In this document: positions 1 through 5,245 of the stretch, one piece after another
How the letters are laid out: each line of letters starts with the position of its first letter
Position numbering within the stretch: position 1 is the first letter of the stretch
Origin: Deltaproteobacteria bacterium
Lineage (GTDB): Bacteria; Desulfobacterota_B; Binatia; UBA9968
Length of the DNA stretch: 5,330 nucleotides
Reading direction: 5' to 3'
Assembly: GCA_005879255.1 (NCBI GenBank)
Contig: VBKY01000409.1
Span: 1 to 5,330, forward strand
Program-made: the position numbers and the translations under genes
The notes under the pieces: generated by a model
What the model was told of the DNA's origin: nothing
What the model saw: only the letters and a program-made list of their open reading frames with translations
The model's database searches: none

Positions 1-1
1 T

Positions 2-907
2 TACGAGACAGCTCAACAGGCGGGCACGGTGGGCGCGGTGCTGCATCGACTGTTTCATCGCTCGTTTTCGGTGGCAAAGCGGGTGCGCACGGAAACTGGA
101 ATCGGCAGCGGGGCGGTGTCCGTGAGCTCGGTGGCCGTGGACTTGGCGAAGCGGATCTTTGATCGGTTTGACGACAAAACTGTCATGCTAATTGGCGCGG
201 GCAAGATCGGCGCCCTGATGGCGCGCCATCTTGTGAGTCAGGGCGTTCGAAGTCTTATGGTGACCAACCGCACCTTTGAGCGGGCTGTTCTGTTGGCCGA
301 ACAGATCCAGGGGAGCCCGATTCGGTTTGAGGATTTTCCGCGCTACCTTACGATCGCGGACGTAGTCATCGGTTGCACGGGGGCGGCGGAAGTGCTCGTG
401 GCAGCAGCGACCGTCGAAAAAGTACTCCGCGAGCGAAAGCAAAGAGCGATGTTACTCATTGATATTGGCGACCGGCGGAACTTTGACCCTCAAATCAACG
501 ATCTCGACAACGTCTACCTCTACAATATTGATGATCTCAAAAGCGTCGCCGAAGACAATCTGCAAAGCCGTTCCAGCGAAGCGGAAAAAGCTGAAGAGAT
601 GGTGCGCGTTGAGGCGGAAACTTTCGTTCGATGGATGGAGTCGTTAGAACAAGTTCCCACAATCACGGCTTTGCGGCAGCGCTTCGAAGACATTCGCCGC
701 AAAGAACTGGAGAAATCTTTGGCGGGGAATTTGAAAAACTTGTCCGAGGCGCAGCGCGCTGCATTGGAGGACATGACCACCGCGATGATCAACAAGTTGC
801 TCCACACTCCGATTTCTCAGCTCAAACGGAACAGCGGAGATGAAGACGAGGACAGCGCGCTTTACGTGGCGGCTTTGAAGAAGCTATTTGATCTGGAGGA
901 AAAGTGA
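2..907 (+). CDS. hemA: Glutamyl-tRNA reductase, 5'-truncated by window edge
   Basis: HemA reduces glutamyl-tRNA(Glu) to glutamate-1-semialdehyde with NADPH, the first committed step of C5-pathway tetrapyrrole synthesis in the cytoplasm. The frame is open from base 2, so the gene starts upstream; the GTG at 29 is internal. About 301 codons are visible out of a usual 420-450, so the N-terminal catalytic domain with its active-site Cys is mostly outside. Visible are the end of the catalytic domain and linker (SVAKRVRTETGIGSGAVSVS), the NADPH-binding Rossmann fold with its glycine motif (VMLIGAGKIGALMARHL, about 181-231), the NVYLYNIDDL segment (about 509-538), and the C-terminal helical dimerisation domain (AEETFVRW-like to ISQLKR). 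The usual 'AVPR[DN]' stretch reads GDRR here, see findings. The stop overlaps the hemC start by 4 bases (GTGA), implying translational coupling. Identity is secure; whether the protein is active is not known. Confidence 0.95.
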   Translation, partial: YETAQQAGTVGAVLHRLFHRSFSVAKRVRTETGIGSGAVSVSSVAVDLAKRIFDRFDDKTVMLIGAGKIGALMARHLVSQGVRSLMVTNRTFERAVLLAEQIQGSPIRFEDFPRYLTIADVVIGCTGAAEVLVAAATVEKVLRERKQRAMLLIDIGDRRNFDPQINDLDNVYLYNIDDLKSVAEDNLQSRSSEAEKAEEMVRVEAETFVRWMESLEQVPTITALRQRFEDIRRKELEKSLAGNLKNLSEAQRAALEDMTTAMINKLLHTPISQLKRNSGDEDEDSALYVAALKKLFDLEEK

Positions 908-1095
908 GACGTATTCGCCTCGGCACGCGGGGTAGCACCCTCGCCCTCGCTCAGTCGACGTGGACCAAAGAGCAAATTTTGCTACACCAGCCTGCGCTCG
1001 AGGTTCAATTGGTCGTGATCAAGACCGGCGGCAACCGCGTCGTTCTTAGGAAAGACGAGCTGTCTCAGTCGGCCGCCCTACTCTCGCGTTCGTGA
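904..1095 (+). pseudogene. hemC: Hydroxymethylbilane synthase, N-terminal fragment
   Basis: HemC joins four porphobilinogens into hydroxymethylbilane. The start is a GTG overlapping the hemA stop, with GGAGG at 895-899 four bases before it. The first 46-47 residues match the family N-terminus: IRLGTRGSTLALAQS corresponds to the conserved [IL]G[ST]RGS.LAL.Q motif, and LEVQLVVIKTGGNR to the L.VE...I.T.GD[RK] strand. After R45-V47 (1036-1044) the expected continuation (D..L...GGKGLF) is missing. The frame instead reads the antisense of the C-terminus of the opposite gene and stops at 1095, giving 63 codons against the normal 300-310. Domains 2 and 3, including the Cys that carries the dipyrromethane cofactor, are lost. 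No other frame continues the gene. It is either a real truncation by rearrangement or insertion, or an assembly join near 1042-1048. It would be non-functional as it stands. Confidence 0.85.
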
Positions 1096-3079
1096 CCTCT
1101 TGAGCGAGTCCGTATTCTTTTATCTTTTGATAGAGCGTGCTCTTTGCGATGCCCAGCTTTTCGGCCGCCTGAGTAAGGTTACCGCGGCATGCGTAAATTG
1201 CCGTCTTGACCGCGTCACGTTCAGCCCCCGCCAATTTTGTAAGGACAGGTTCTGAGCCTGGATTTGTCGACTGGCCGGCGCCGATCGAGGATAGGAACTC
1301 CTGCGGAAGGTCTGCCATCGTGACGGTGTTTCTTCTGCCCATCAAAACCACGAGGCTTTCGACAAGGTTACGCAGCTCTCTAACATTGCCTGGCCAACTG
1401 TATTCTGCGAAGGCCGCCAAGACGTCCGGCTCGAATTCTTTCATAGGCCTGTCATGACGTTCGGCCACACGACTGTTAAAGTGCTCCACCAAGCAGGGAA
1501 TGTCCGCTTTTCGTTCACGCAGTGGCGGGATCCGCAATAATCCGACTGAGACACGATAGAACAGGTCCAACCGGAATCGGCCGGCTGTCGTCTCGGTTCG
1601 GAGATCCTTATTAGTTGCCGCAATCAGCCTGAAGTCCACCCGGCGCGGTTTGTTGTCACCCAGTGGATATATTTTGCCTTCCTCCAGCACGCGTAGTAGA
1701 TAGGGTTGCATATCTAGCGGTATCTCTCCGATTTCATCCAGGAAAAGTGTTCCTTTGTTAGCCGCCGCGATGCGCCCGACCATGCCAGAACGCCGTGCGC
1801 CGCTGAACGCCCCTTCAACGTAGCCGAAGAGTTCGCTGGCCAAAATTTCTCTCGGCATGCCGCCGCAGTTGAGGGGAATGAAAGGACCTTGTGTACGGCG
1901 CCCGCTCTTATGGATCGCCTCGGCAAACACCTCCTTCCCTACGCCAGTCTCCCCCAGCAAAAGGGCGGGCAAGTCCACTTCAGCTAATTCTCTTGCCTTC
2001 TCTACGACACGCCCCAGAGACGGACTGGCGCAAAGAATCTGCTCAAAGCAATCCCGAGGTGCGTGATCCGGCTTCGAGAGGGTCACGCCGGATGAGTAAC
2101 GCAGTTGGCTTCCACATCGGGACGGAGCCGGCAACACTAGCGCGGTACCGAGTTTTTCGCCACCATCAATAATAGGTTCTAGCCATTCGGGTCGAATCCA
2201 CTCCGGCAGTTTCATTCTCGCCGTCTCGGGAAATTCTTCGTTGAACGCATTTACACGACCGTTTATCTTCAGCTCGACCTCCATAGCCGCGAGCGCACGG
2301 GCAGCATGAGTATCAGACCTGACAACATTTCCTTTGCGGTCGAAAAAAATCAAACCTTCCGGTGGCATATTTGAGAAGCGTGTCAAGCCCGCTTCTATCA
2401 GGCGACATCGCCGTTCCACATTGCGTCTAGCCAGTCGCTCCTCAATGGAACGGGCGAGTGTCATGGCTAGGCCTAACCAGTACGGATTAAAAGCCTTCGC
2501 CAAACCTGAAATATCGACTCCGCCGAGGATTTCGCCGTTGAAAGGATCGCGCACTATAGTCGCTGAGCAACTCCACCGCTTGATCCCAGCGCAAAAGTGC
2601 TCCGCACCATGCACCTGTACCGGCTCTCCCGCGGCTAGAGCGGTGCCGATTGCGTTGGTCCCAATGGACTGTTCATTCCATTGCCCGCCCGGCACAAGTC
2701 CGTGTTCCACCGCGGCCTCCAACGTCGCCGGGTCGCCGTCCGCTTTTAGAATATGCCCGGTGGGATCCGAAAGGATCAGGATGCTGTTTGTCTGCGACAA
2801 GAGGTCTCGAACAGGCTCGGTGAACGGAGTGCTTGCTTCAATCAGTTCGCGGTGTTGTTGACCCAGGCGAACGAAATCGTCAGCTGTAACCAGCTCCGGC
2901 GTATGCAAGAGAGAGGGGTTTACATTTGAGGACCGGCAACGATCCCAGGAGCGGACAATCGATTCGCAAAGCGGCGCAGGGGAAAATTCCTTGCCTGAAA
3001 GCAGGTTTTCCCAGGCTTCCATTGTCAGTCGTTCGTCGTATGATCTATGTGGTCCTTGGATCGTGCGTAGTGGCTCCAT
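1046..3079 (-). CDS. AcoR-type sigma-54 activator (GAF-AAA+-Fis HTH)
   Basis: This is a cytoplasmic bacterial enhancer-binding protein of 677 residues, a normal length for the AcoR family, which switches on sigma-54 promoters in response to a small effector (acetoin, alcohols, aldehydes or others in characterised members). Residues 38-50 carry the family N-terminal signature SIVRSWDRCR. A GAF sensor spans about 90-215, with GTNAIGTAL (140-148), W169-S-C-S and DPFNGEILGGVDISG. A PAS-like stretch follows at about 238-318. The AAA+ domain covers about 345-580: Walker A GETGVGKE (376-383), loop L1 GAFSGA (423-428, Ser for the usual Thr), Walker B TLFLDE (444-449), ATNKDLR (488-494), R-finger region FRLDLFYR, and WPGNVREL (562-569). 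A Fis-type HTH lies at 631-653 (GNLTQAAEKLGIAKSTLYQK). It is divergent from the second activator. Its stop falls exactly at the hemC breakpoint, yet its C-terminus looks complete. The ATG at 3079 has only a weak GGGG 13 bases upstream; Met20 is an alternative start. The effector and targets are not readable from sequence. Confidence 0.93.
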   Translation of the reverse strand: MEPLRTIQGPHRSYDERLTMEAWENLLSGKEFSPAPLCESIVRSWDRCRSSNVNPSLLHTPELVTADDFVRLGQQHRELIEASTPFTEPVRDLLSQTNSILILSDPTGHILKADGDPATLEAAVEHGLVPGGQWNEQSIGTNAIGTALAAGEPVQVHGAEHFCAGIKRWSCSATIVRDPFNGEILGGVDISGLAKAFNPYWLGLAMTLARSIEERLARRNVERRCRLIEAGLTRFSNMPPEGLIFFDRKGNVVRSDTHAARALAAMEVELKINGRVNAFNEEFPETARMKLPEWIRPEWLEPIIDGGEKLGTALVLPAPSRCGSQLRYSSGVTLSKPDHAPRDCFEQILCASPSLGRVVEKARELAEVDLPALLLGETGVGKEVFAEAIHKSGRRTQGPFIPLNCGGMPREILASELFGYVEGAFSGARRSGMVGRIAAANKGTLFLDEIGEIPLDMQPYLLRVLEEGKIYPLGDNKPRRVDFRLIAATNKDLRTETTAGRFRLDLFYRVSVGLLRIPPLRERKADIPCLVEHFNSRVAERHDRPMKEFEPDVLAAFAEYSWPGNVRELRNLVESLVVLMGRRNTVTMADLPQEFLSSIGAGQSTNPGSEPVLTKLAGAERDAVKTAIYACRGNLTQAAEKLGIAKSTLYQKIKEYGLAQEVTNARVGRPTETARLS

Positions 3080-3195
3080 AGTACCGATACCCCGAGACGA
3101 GGCTTTTTCTGGTTGGAAGTCTAGCGGCTACGAAAAGCGCCCACCGACGACCGGCGCACGCAGGCTCCCCAGTGAGAACATGAAGTAATACTATT

Positions 3196-3224
3196 CTCTT
3201 ATTTCTCTGGCCTAAGATTGTCAA
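3196..3224 (-). promoter_or_regulatory. Putative sigma-70-type promoter for the AcoR-like gene
   Basis: On the minus strand a perfect -35 box TTGACA (3219-3224) is followed after 17 bases by TAAGAG (3196-3201), a 3/6 match to the -10 consensus. It would give a leader of roughly 110 bases before the ATG at 3079. I see no -24/-12 element facing this way, which fits constitutive expression of the sensory regulator. The -35 is convincing and the -10 is weak. Confidence 0.45.
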
Positions 3225-3246
3225 TCCATTTTTTTAAAGAAGAACG

Positions 3247-3283
3247 TTCGGATTTCAGACGATGAGCGACTGAACCATCCGAA
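3247..3283. promoter_or_regulatory. Nested inverted repeat, candidate activator-binding (UAS) site
   Basis: TTCGGAT (3247-3253) pairs with ATCCGAA (3277-3283), and inside it TTCAG (3254-3258) pairs with CTGAA (3270-3274). The two repeats are almost concentric (centres near 3265 and 3264), so the arms form a 12-base versus 14-base inverted repeat with one 2-base interruption. A direct repeat GCGACTnAA occurs at 3266 and again 33 bp on at 3299, about three helical turns. The centre lies about 140 bp upstream of the inferred start site of the sigma-54 promoter at 3378, a usual distance for enhancer-binding proteins. No T-run follows on either strand, so a terminator is unlikely. Which protein binds is inference. 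Confidence 0.4.
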
Positions 3284-3338
3284 TATCGAACGCTCGCGGC
3301 GACTCAAGCGATTTTCCCTTCGCCCTTTGTGGTGAATT

Positions 3339-3351
3339 TATCAATGTTTTC
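3339..3351 (+). promoter_or_regulatory. IHF-like site between UAS and sigma-54 promoter
   Basis: TATCAATGTTTTC matches the enterobacterial IHF consensus WATCAANNNNTTR at every constrained base except the last (C for R). It lies at about -65 to -53 relative to the predicted start site, between the inverted repeat and the -24 box, where DNA bending helps an enhancer-bound activator reach sigma-54 polymerase. The consensus comes from other phyla, so this is a candidate only. Confidence 0.35.
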
Positions 3352-3377
3352 ACGCGCATGCCCGATCTCTAACAGAA

Positions 3378-3392
3378 TGGCACTGGGGTTGC
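3378..3392 (+). promoter_or_regulatory. Sigma-54 (-24/-12) promoter, full consensus
   Basis: TGGCACTGGGGTTGC is an exact match to the sigma-54 consensus TGGCAC-N5-TTGC, with GG at 3379-3380 and GC at 3391-3392 in the invariant 10-base spacing; the next base is T, also preferred. The predicted transcript starts near 3404 and reads into the mini-ORF at 3442 and the sigma-54 activator at 3517, leaving a leader of about 113 bases. The activator gene itself therefore appears to depend on sigma-54 and on some enhancer-binding protein, either the divergent AcoR-like one or itself. Confidence 0.85.
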
Positions 3393-3428
3393 TCAATTGG
3401 CCATATAGAGTTGGAACCAGAAAGTCAC

Positions 3429-3456
3429 AAGGAGGCAAACCATGAAATATCGGTGA
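3429..3456 (+). other. Perfect Shine-Dalgarno plus 4-codon mini-ORF (MKYR-stop)
   Basis: AAGGAGG (3429-3435) is the strongest ribosome binding site I see in the window and sits 6 bases before an ATG at 3442. The reading frame is ATG AAA TAT CGG TGA, stopping at 3456. The ATG is exactly 25 codons upstream of, and in the same frame as, the activator start at 3517; between them TGA is the only stop. It could be a regulatory leader peptide, or an ancestral N-terminal extension closed by a nonsense codon. The strong site and spacing are seen directly; function is inference. Confidence 0.4.
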
Positions 3457-3516
3457 GAGAAGTCCGCGGCAAGGTTAGCACTTGCGATTTGGCTTAACGG
3501 CAGAGAGGAGAAGGAT

Positions 3517-4605
3517 ATGGATTTTATTCATACATATTCTGCGTCCGAAGTAGATGAGATTCCATCCTCAGAGCTGCAGGTGATCGACTCAAGAGAAAGG
3601 TTGCCAAGGAAACCCTCACCGCTTCGGCTTATTCCAACTGAACACAACTTCGAGGAGATCATCGGCGAAAGCCCGGCTCTGAAGCGTACGCTAAAACAAG
3701 TCGAAATCGTGGCTCCTACGGATTCCACAGTTCTGCTTTTAGGAGAAACGGGTACGGGCAAGGAGCTGATTGCCCGCGCGATCCACAATCTGAGTTTCCG
3801 CCACGAACGGACTTTGGTGAAAGTAAACTGCGCGGCCATACCGACAGGCCTGCTTGAAAGCGAGCTGTTCGGTCACGAAAAAGGCGCGTTCACCGGCGCC
3901 ATCGCACAGCGCATCGGCCGCTTCGAGCTGGCGAACCGCGGCACGATATTCCTCGACGAGATCGGGGATATTCCCATCGAGCTGCAGCCCAAGCTGTTGC
4001 GTGTGCTCCAGGAGCGAGAATTCGAGCGGCTGGGAAGCACACGGACTATTCACACCGATGCCCGCCTGATCGCAGCCACCAATCGCGACCTCCGAGAGAT
4101 GGTTGAGCAGCAGAAATTTCGCGAAGATCTGTTTTACCGCCTGAATGTTTTTCCTATTTACGTTCCAGCCTTGCGGGAACGCTCGGAAGATATCCCATTG
4201 CTGGTAAATCATTTTGTTCAGTGTTTTGCCCGGCGGATGAACCGGACCATTGAGACAATCCCTGCCGAAGCAATGGCCGCCTTAACACGATACGCTTGGC
4301 CGGGAAACATCCGCGAGCTGCAGAATCTAATCGAGCGCGCGGTGATTCTTTCCCAAGGACCCGTGCTGCAGATTACGCTTCGAGACATTGAGAGCGACAC
4401 CCAACCTCGCCGTGATGCTGGCAAAGACCAAACTCTGGAAGCAGCCGAACGCGCGCACATTCTGGCAATCCTAAACGAGACCCGGTGGGTTCTCGCCGGA
4501 TCACAGGGGGCGGCGGCGCGTCTCGGAATAAATCGGTCGACGCTCCAGTTCCGCTTGAAAAAGCTTGGAATTGTTCGGCCCGATATCTACGCGAGCTTGG
4601 ATTAA
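3517..4605 (+). CDS. Sensor-less sigma-54 activator (AAA+ and Fis HTH)
   Basis: This 362-residue enhancer-binding protein has the sigma-54 activation and DNA-binding parts only. The first 45 residues are polar and match no receiver, GAF or PAS domain I recognise. The AAA+ domain (about 46-280) is FhlA/NtrC-like: Walker A GETGTGKE (76-83), canonical GAFTGA loop (123-128), Walker B TIFLDE (143-148), AATNRDLR (186-193), [10 protein letters not shown] (201-210) with candidate R-fingers, [11 protein letters not shown], and WPGNIREL (261-268). A Fis-type HTH spans about 330-349 ([21 protein letters not shown]). All ATPase motifs are intact, so it should be active. The start is the ATG with AGGAG (3506-3510) 6 bases upstream. 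Like PspF, which also lacks a sensor, it may be controlled by a partner protein or simply by its own synthesis from the sigma-54 promoter at 3378. Likely targets are the promoter at 5198 and perhaps its own. Family assignment is secure; the regulon is inference. Confidence 0.93.
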   Translation: MDFIHTYSASEVDEIPSSELQVIDSRERLPRKPSPLRLIPTEHNFEEIIGESPALKRTLKQVEIVAPTDSTVLLLGETGTGKELIARAIHNLSFRHERTLVKVNCAAIPTGLLESELFGHEKGAFTGAIAQRIGRFELANRGTIFLDEIGDIPIELQPKLLRVLQEREFERLGSTRTIHTDARLIAATNRDLREMVEQQKFREDLFYRLNVFPIYVPALRERSEDIPLLVNHFVQCFARRMNRTIETIPAEAMAALTRYAWPGNIRELQNLIERAVILSQGPVLQITLRDIESDTQPRRDAGKDQTLEAAERAHILAILNETRWVLAGSQGAAARLGINRSTLQFRLKKLGIVRPDIYASLD

Positions 4606-4876
4606 TCCCACGAGGCCGAGAAGAACTGACACTTCTGGCGGAGTCTCCGCATGTTGTGAATTCAGTTCCAGGTGACCTGCCGATGCAGCAGGACGTGCTC
4701 TCCATCTTCATCTACTTCAACGATCGGATCGCACCAGCAGAGGTCCGAATCCAAATGGGTAAGGCCGACGGGCATCTCGACCGGTAGTAGCGCTCTCCAT
4801 CTCTGTATCTCCCTCGCCCTAGGAAACGCAAACGCTATACCGCTTCGGTTTTATGGGCCCCCCCGGTTCTCCTCCG
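4606..4876. other. Non-coding stretch after the activator gene
   Basis: I see no supportable gene here. A frame overlapping the activator's 3' end stays open to 4787, but it has no start with a good ribosome site outside the activator and no family likeness. Small hairpins occur: AGAAG/CTTCT (4619-4636) and GCGGA/TCCGC (4638-4650) just past the stop, and ACCG-CTT-CGGT with a short T-run (4839-4852). None has both a strong stem and a proper T-tract, so no intrinsic terminator is called. Confidence 0.5.
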
Positions 4877-4880
4877 CGTA

Positions 4881-5011
4881 GAGACCGTATCGTAATGTCA
4901 TCCTGAGGCGATAGCCGAAGGATCTCGCCTTCGTAAGTGGCAGGCAACGCGAGATTCTTCGCCTGCGGCTCAGAATGACATTTATTGTTCTTCGAATTTC
5001 GACACGGTCTC
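4881..5011. repeat. Inverted-repeat element of about 130 bp (dispersed-repeat type)
   Basis: The core is a long imperfect inverted repeat: the left arm at 4896-4928 begins TGTCATCCTGAG and ends GGATCTCGC; the right arm at 4949-4980 begins GCGAGATTCTTCG and ends CTCAGAATGACA, with a 20-base loop. A second, outer pair, GAGACCGT (4881-4888) and ACGGTCTC (5004-5011), flanks it, so the whole looks like one folded unit. It encodes no protein; the frame open across it on the minus strand is a by-product of the repeat. From memory, similar GTCATCCTGAG...GGATCTCGC repeats are scattered between genes in Acidobacteriota and some other phyla. It may be a MITE- or REP-like element and would form a stable RNA hairpin. 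Exact ends and copy number cannot be known from one copy. Confidence 0.75.
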
Positions 5012-5043
5012 GTAAGCGGAGGCGATAATCTCCTGTGCCAAAC

Positions 5044-5063
5044 GCTGCTAAGGGGTTAGCAGC
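5044..5063. repeat. Perfect 8-bp-stem inverted repeat
   Basis: GCTGCTAAGGGGTTAGCAGC is a perfect inverted repeat with 8-base arms and a GGGG centre. It shares its last base with the following palindrome. No T-run follows directly, so a terminator role is not supported. It may be part of the upstream binding region for the promoter at 5198. Confidence 0.55.
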
Positions 5064-5080
5064 TGCCAACCGGTTGGCAG
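5063..5080. promoter_or_regulatory. Perfect 18-bp palindrome, candidate operator or enhancer
   Basis: CTGCCAACCGGTTGGCAG is fully self-complementary over 18 bases with a central CCGG. Its centre lies about 150 bp upstream of the start site predicted from the sigma-54 promoter at 5198, within the normal enhancer range. A dimeric HTH protein, such as the Fis-HTH activator encoded at 3517, is a plausible ligand. The shape, a palindrome with central CG, also resembles LacI-family operators. Binding partner is inference. Confidence 0.5.
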
Positions 5081-5197
5081 GGGGAAAGCTCACCATAAGA
5101 CGGTCTTTGGGCAATTATTTTTTTATGGCTTCCCGACCGCAGAGGCTTTGCGCCTGAAAAATCATATTTCTTGATCAACGATCTTCGGTTTCGGTGG

Positions 5198-5212
5198 TGG
5201 CACCGTCATTGC
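5198..5212 (+). promoter_or_regulatory. Second sigma-54 (-24/-12) promoter, full consensus
   Basis: TGGCACCGTCATTGC matches TGGCAC-N5-TTGC exactly, again followed by T, with GG at 5199-5200 and GC at 5211-5212. Transcription should start near 5224, giving a leader of about 22 bases before the ATG at 5246. Two perfect matches in one window, each ahead of a rightward reading frame and flanking an enhancer-binding protein gene, are unlikely to be chance. Confidence 0.85.
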
Positions 5213-5245
5213 TGGTCCAAACGAGATAAGTAAGAAGAACACAAG

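Noticed and set aside
2334..2861. Plus-strand 175-codon open frame
   Set aside because: It lies wholly antisense to the GAF and linker region of the AcoR-like gene, whose frame has clear conserved motifs; it has no family likeness or ribosome site.
3454..3485. TGA at 3454 as a selenocysteine codon with the GCAAG/CTTGC hairpin (3469-3485) as SECIS
   Set aside because: The hairpin is only 5 bp, and a selenocysteine at residue 5 of a sigma-54 activator has no known rationale; a plain stop is simpler.
3739..4212. Minus-strand 157-codon open frame
   Set aside because: Antisense to the conserved AAA+ core of the activator at 3517-4605; a shadow of that gene's codon pattern.
4485..4787. Plus-strand 100-codon open frame
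   Set aside because: It starts inside the activator in another frame. The part beyond 4605 has no recognisable domain and no good ribosome site, for example ahead of the ATG at 4684.
4839..4854. Possible intrinsic terminator ACCG-CTT-CGGT followed by TTTAT
   Set aside because: A 4-bp stem and a short T-run are too weak to call.
4851..5114. Minus-strand 87-codon open frame
   Set aside because: It mostly translates the inverted-repeat element; the Arg-rich product is a by-product of the repeat.
5112..5124. A/T-rich run after the palindromes as a terminator tail
   Set aside because: About 30 bases separate it from the nearest strong hairpin, so it cannot act as the U-tract of that hairpin.
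5171..5178. TTGATCAA palindrome and nearby IHF-like bases
   Set aside because: An 8-bp palindrome is expected by chance, and the neighbouring bases do not fit the IHF consensus.
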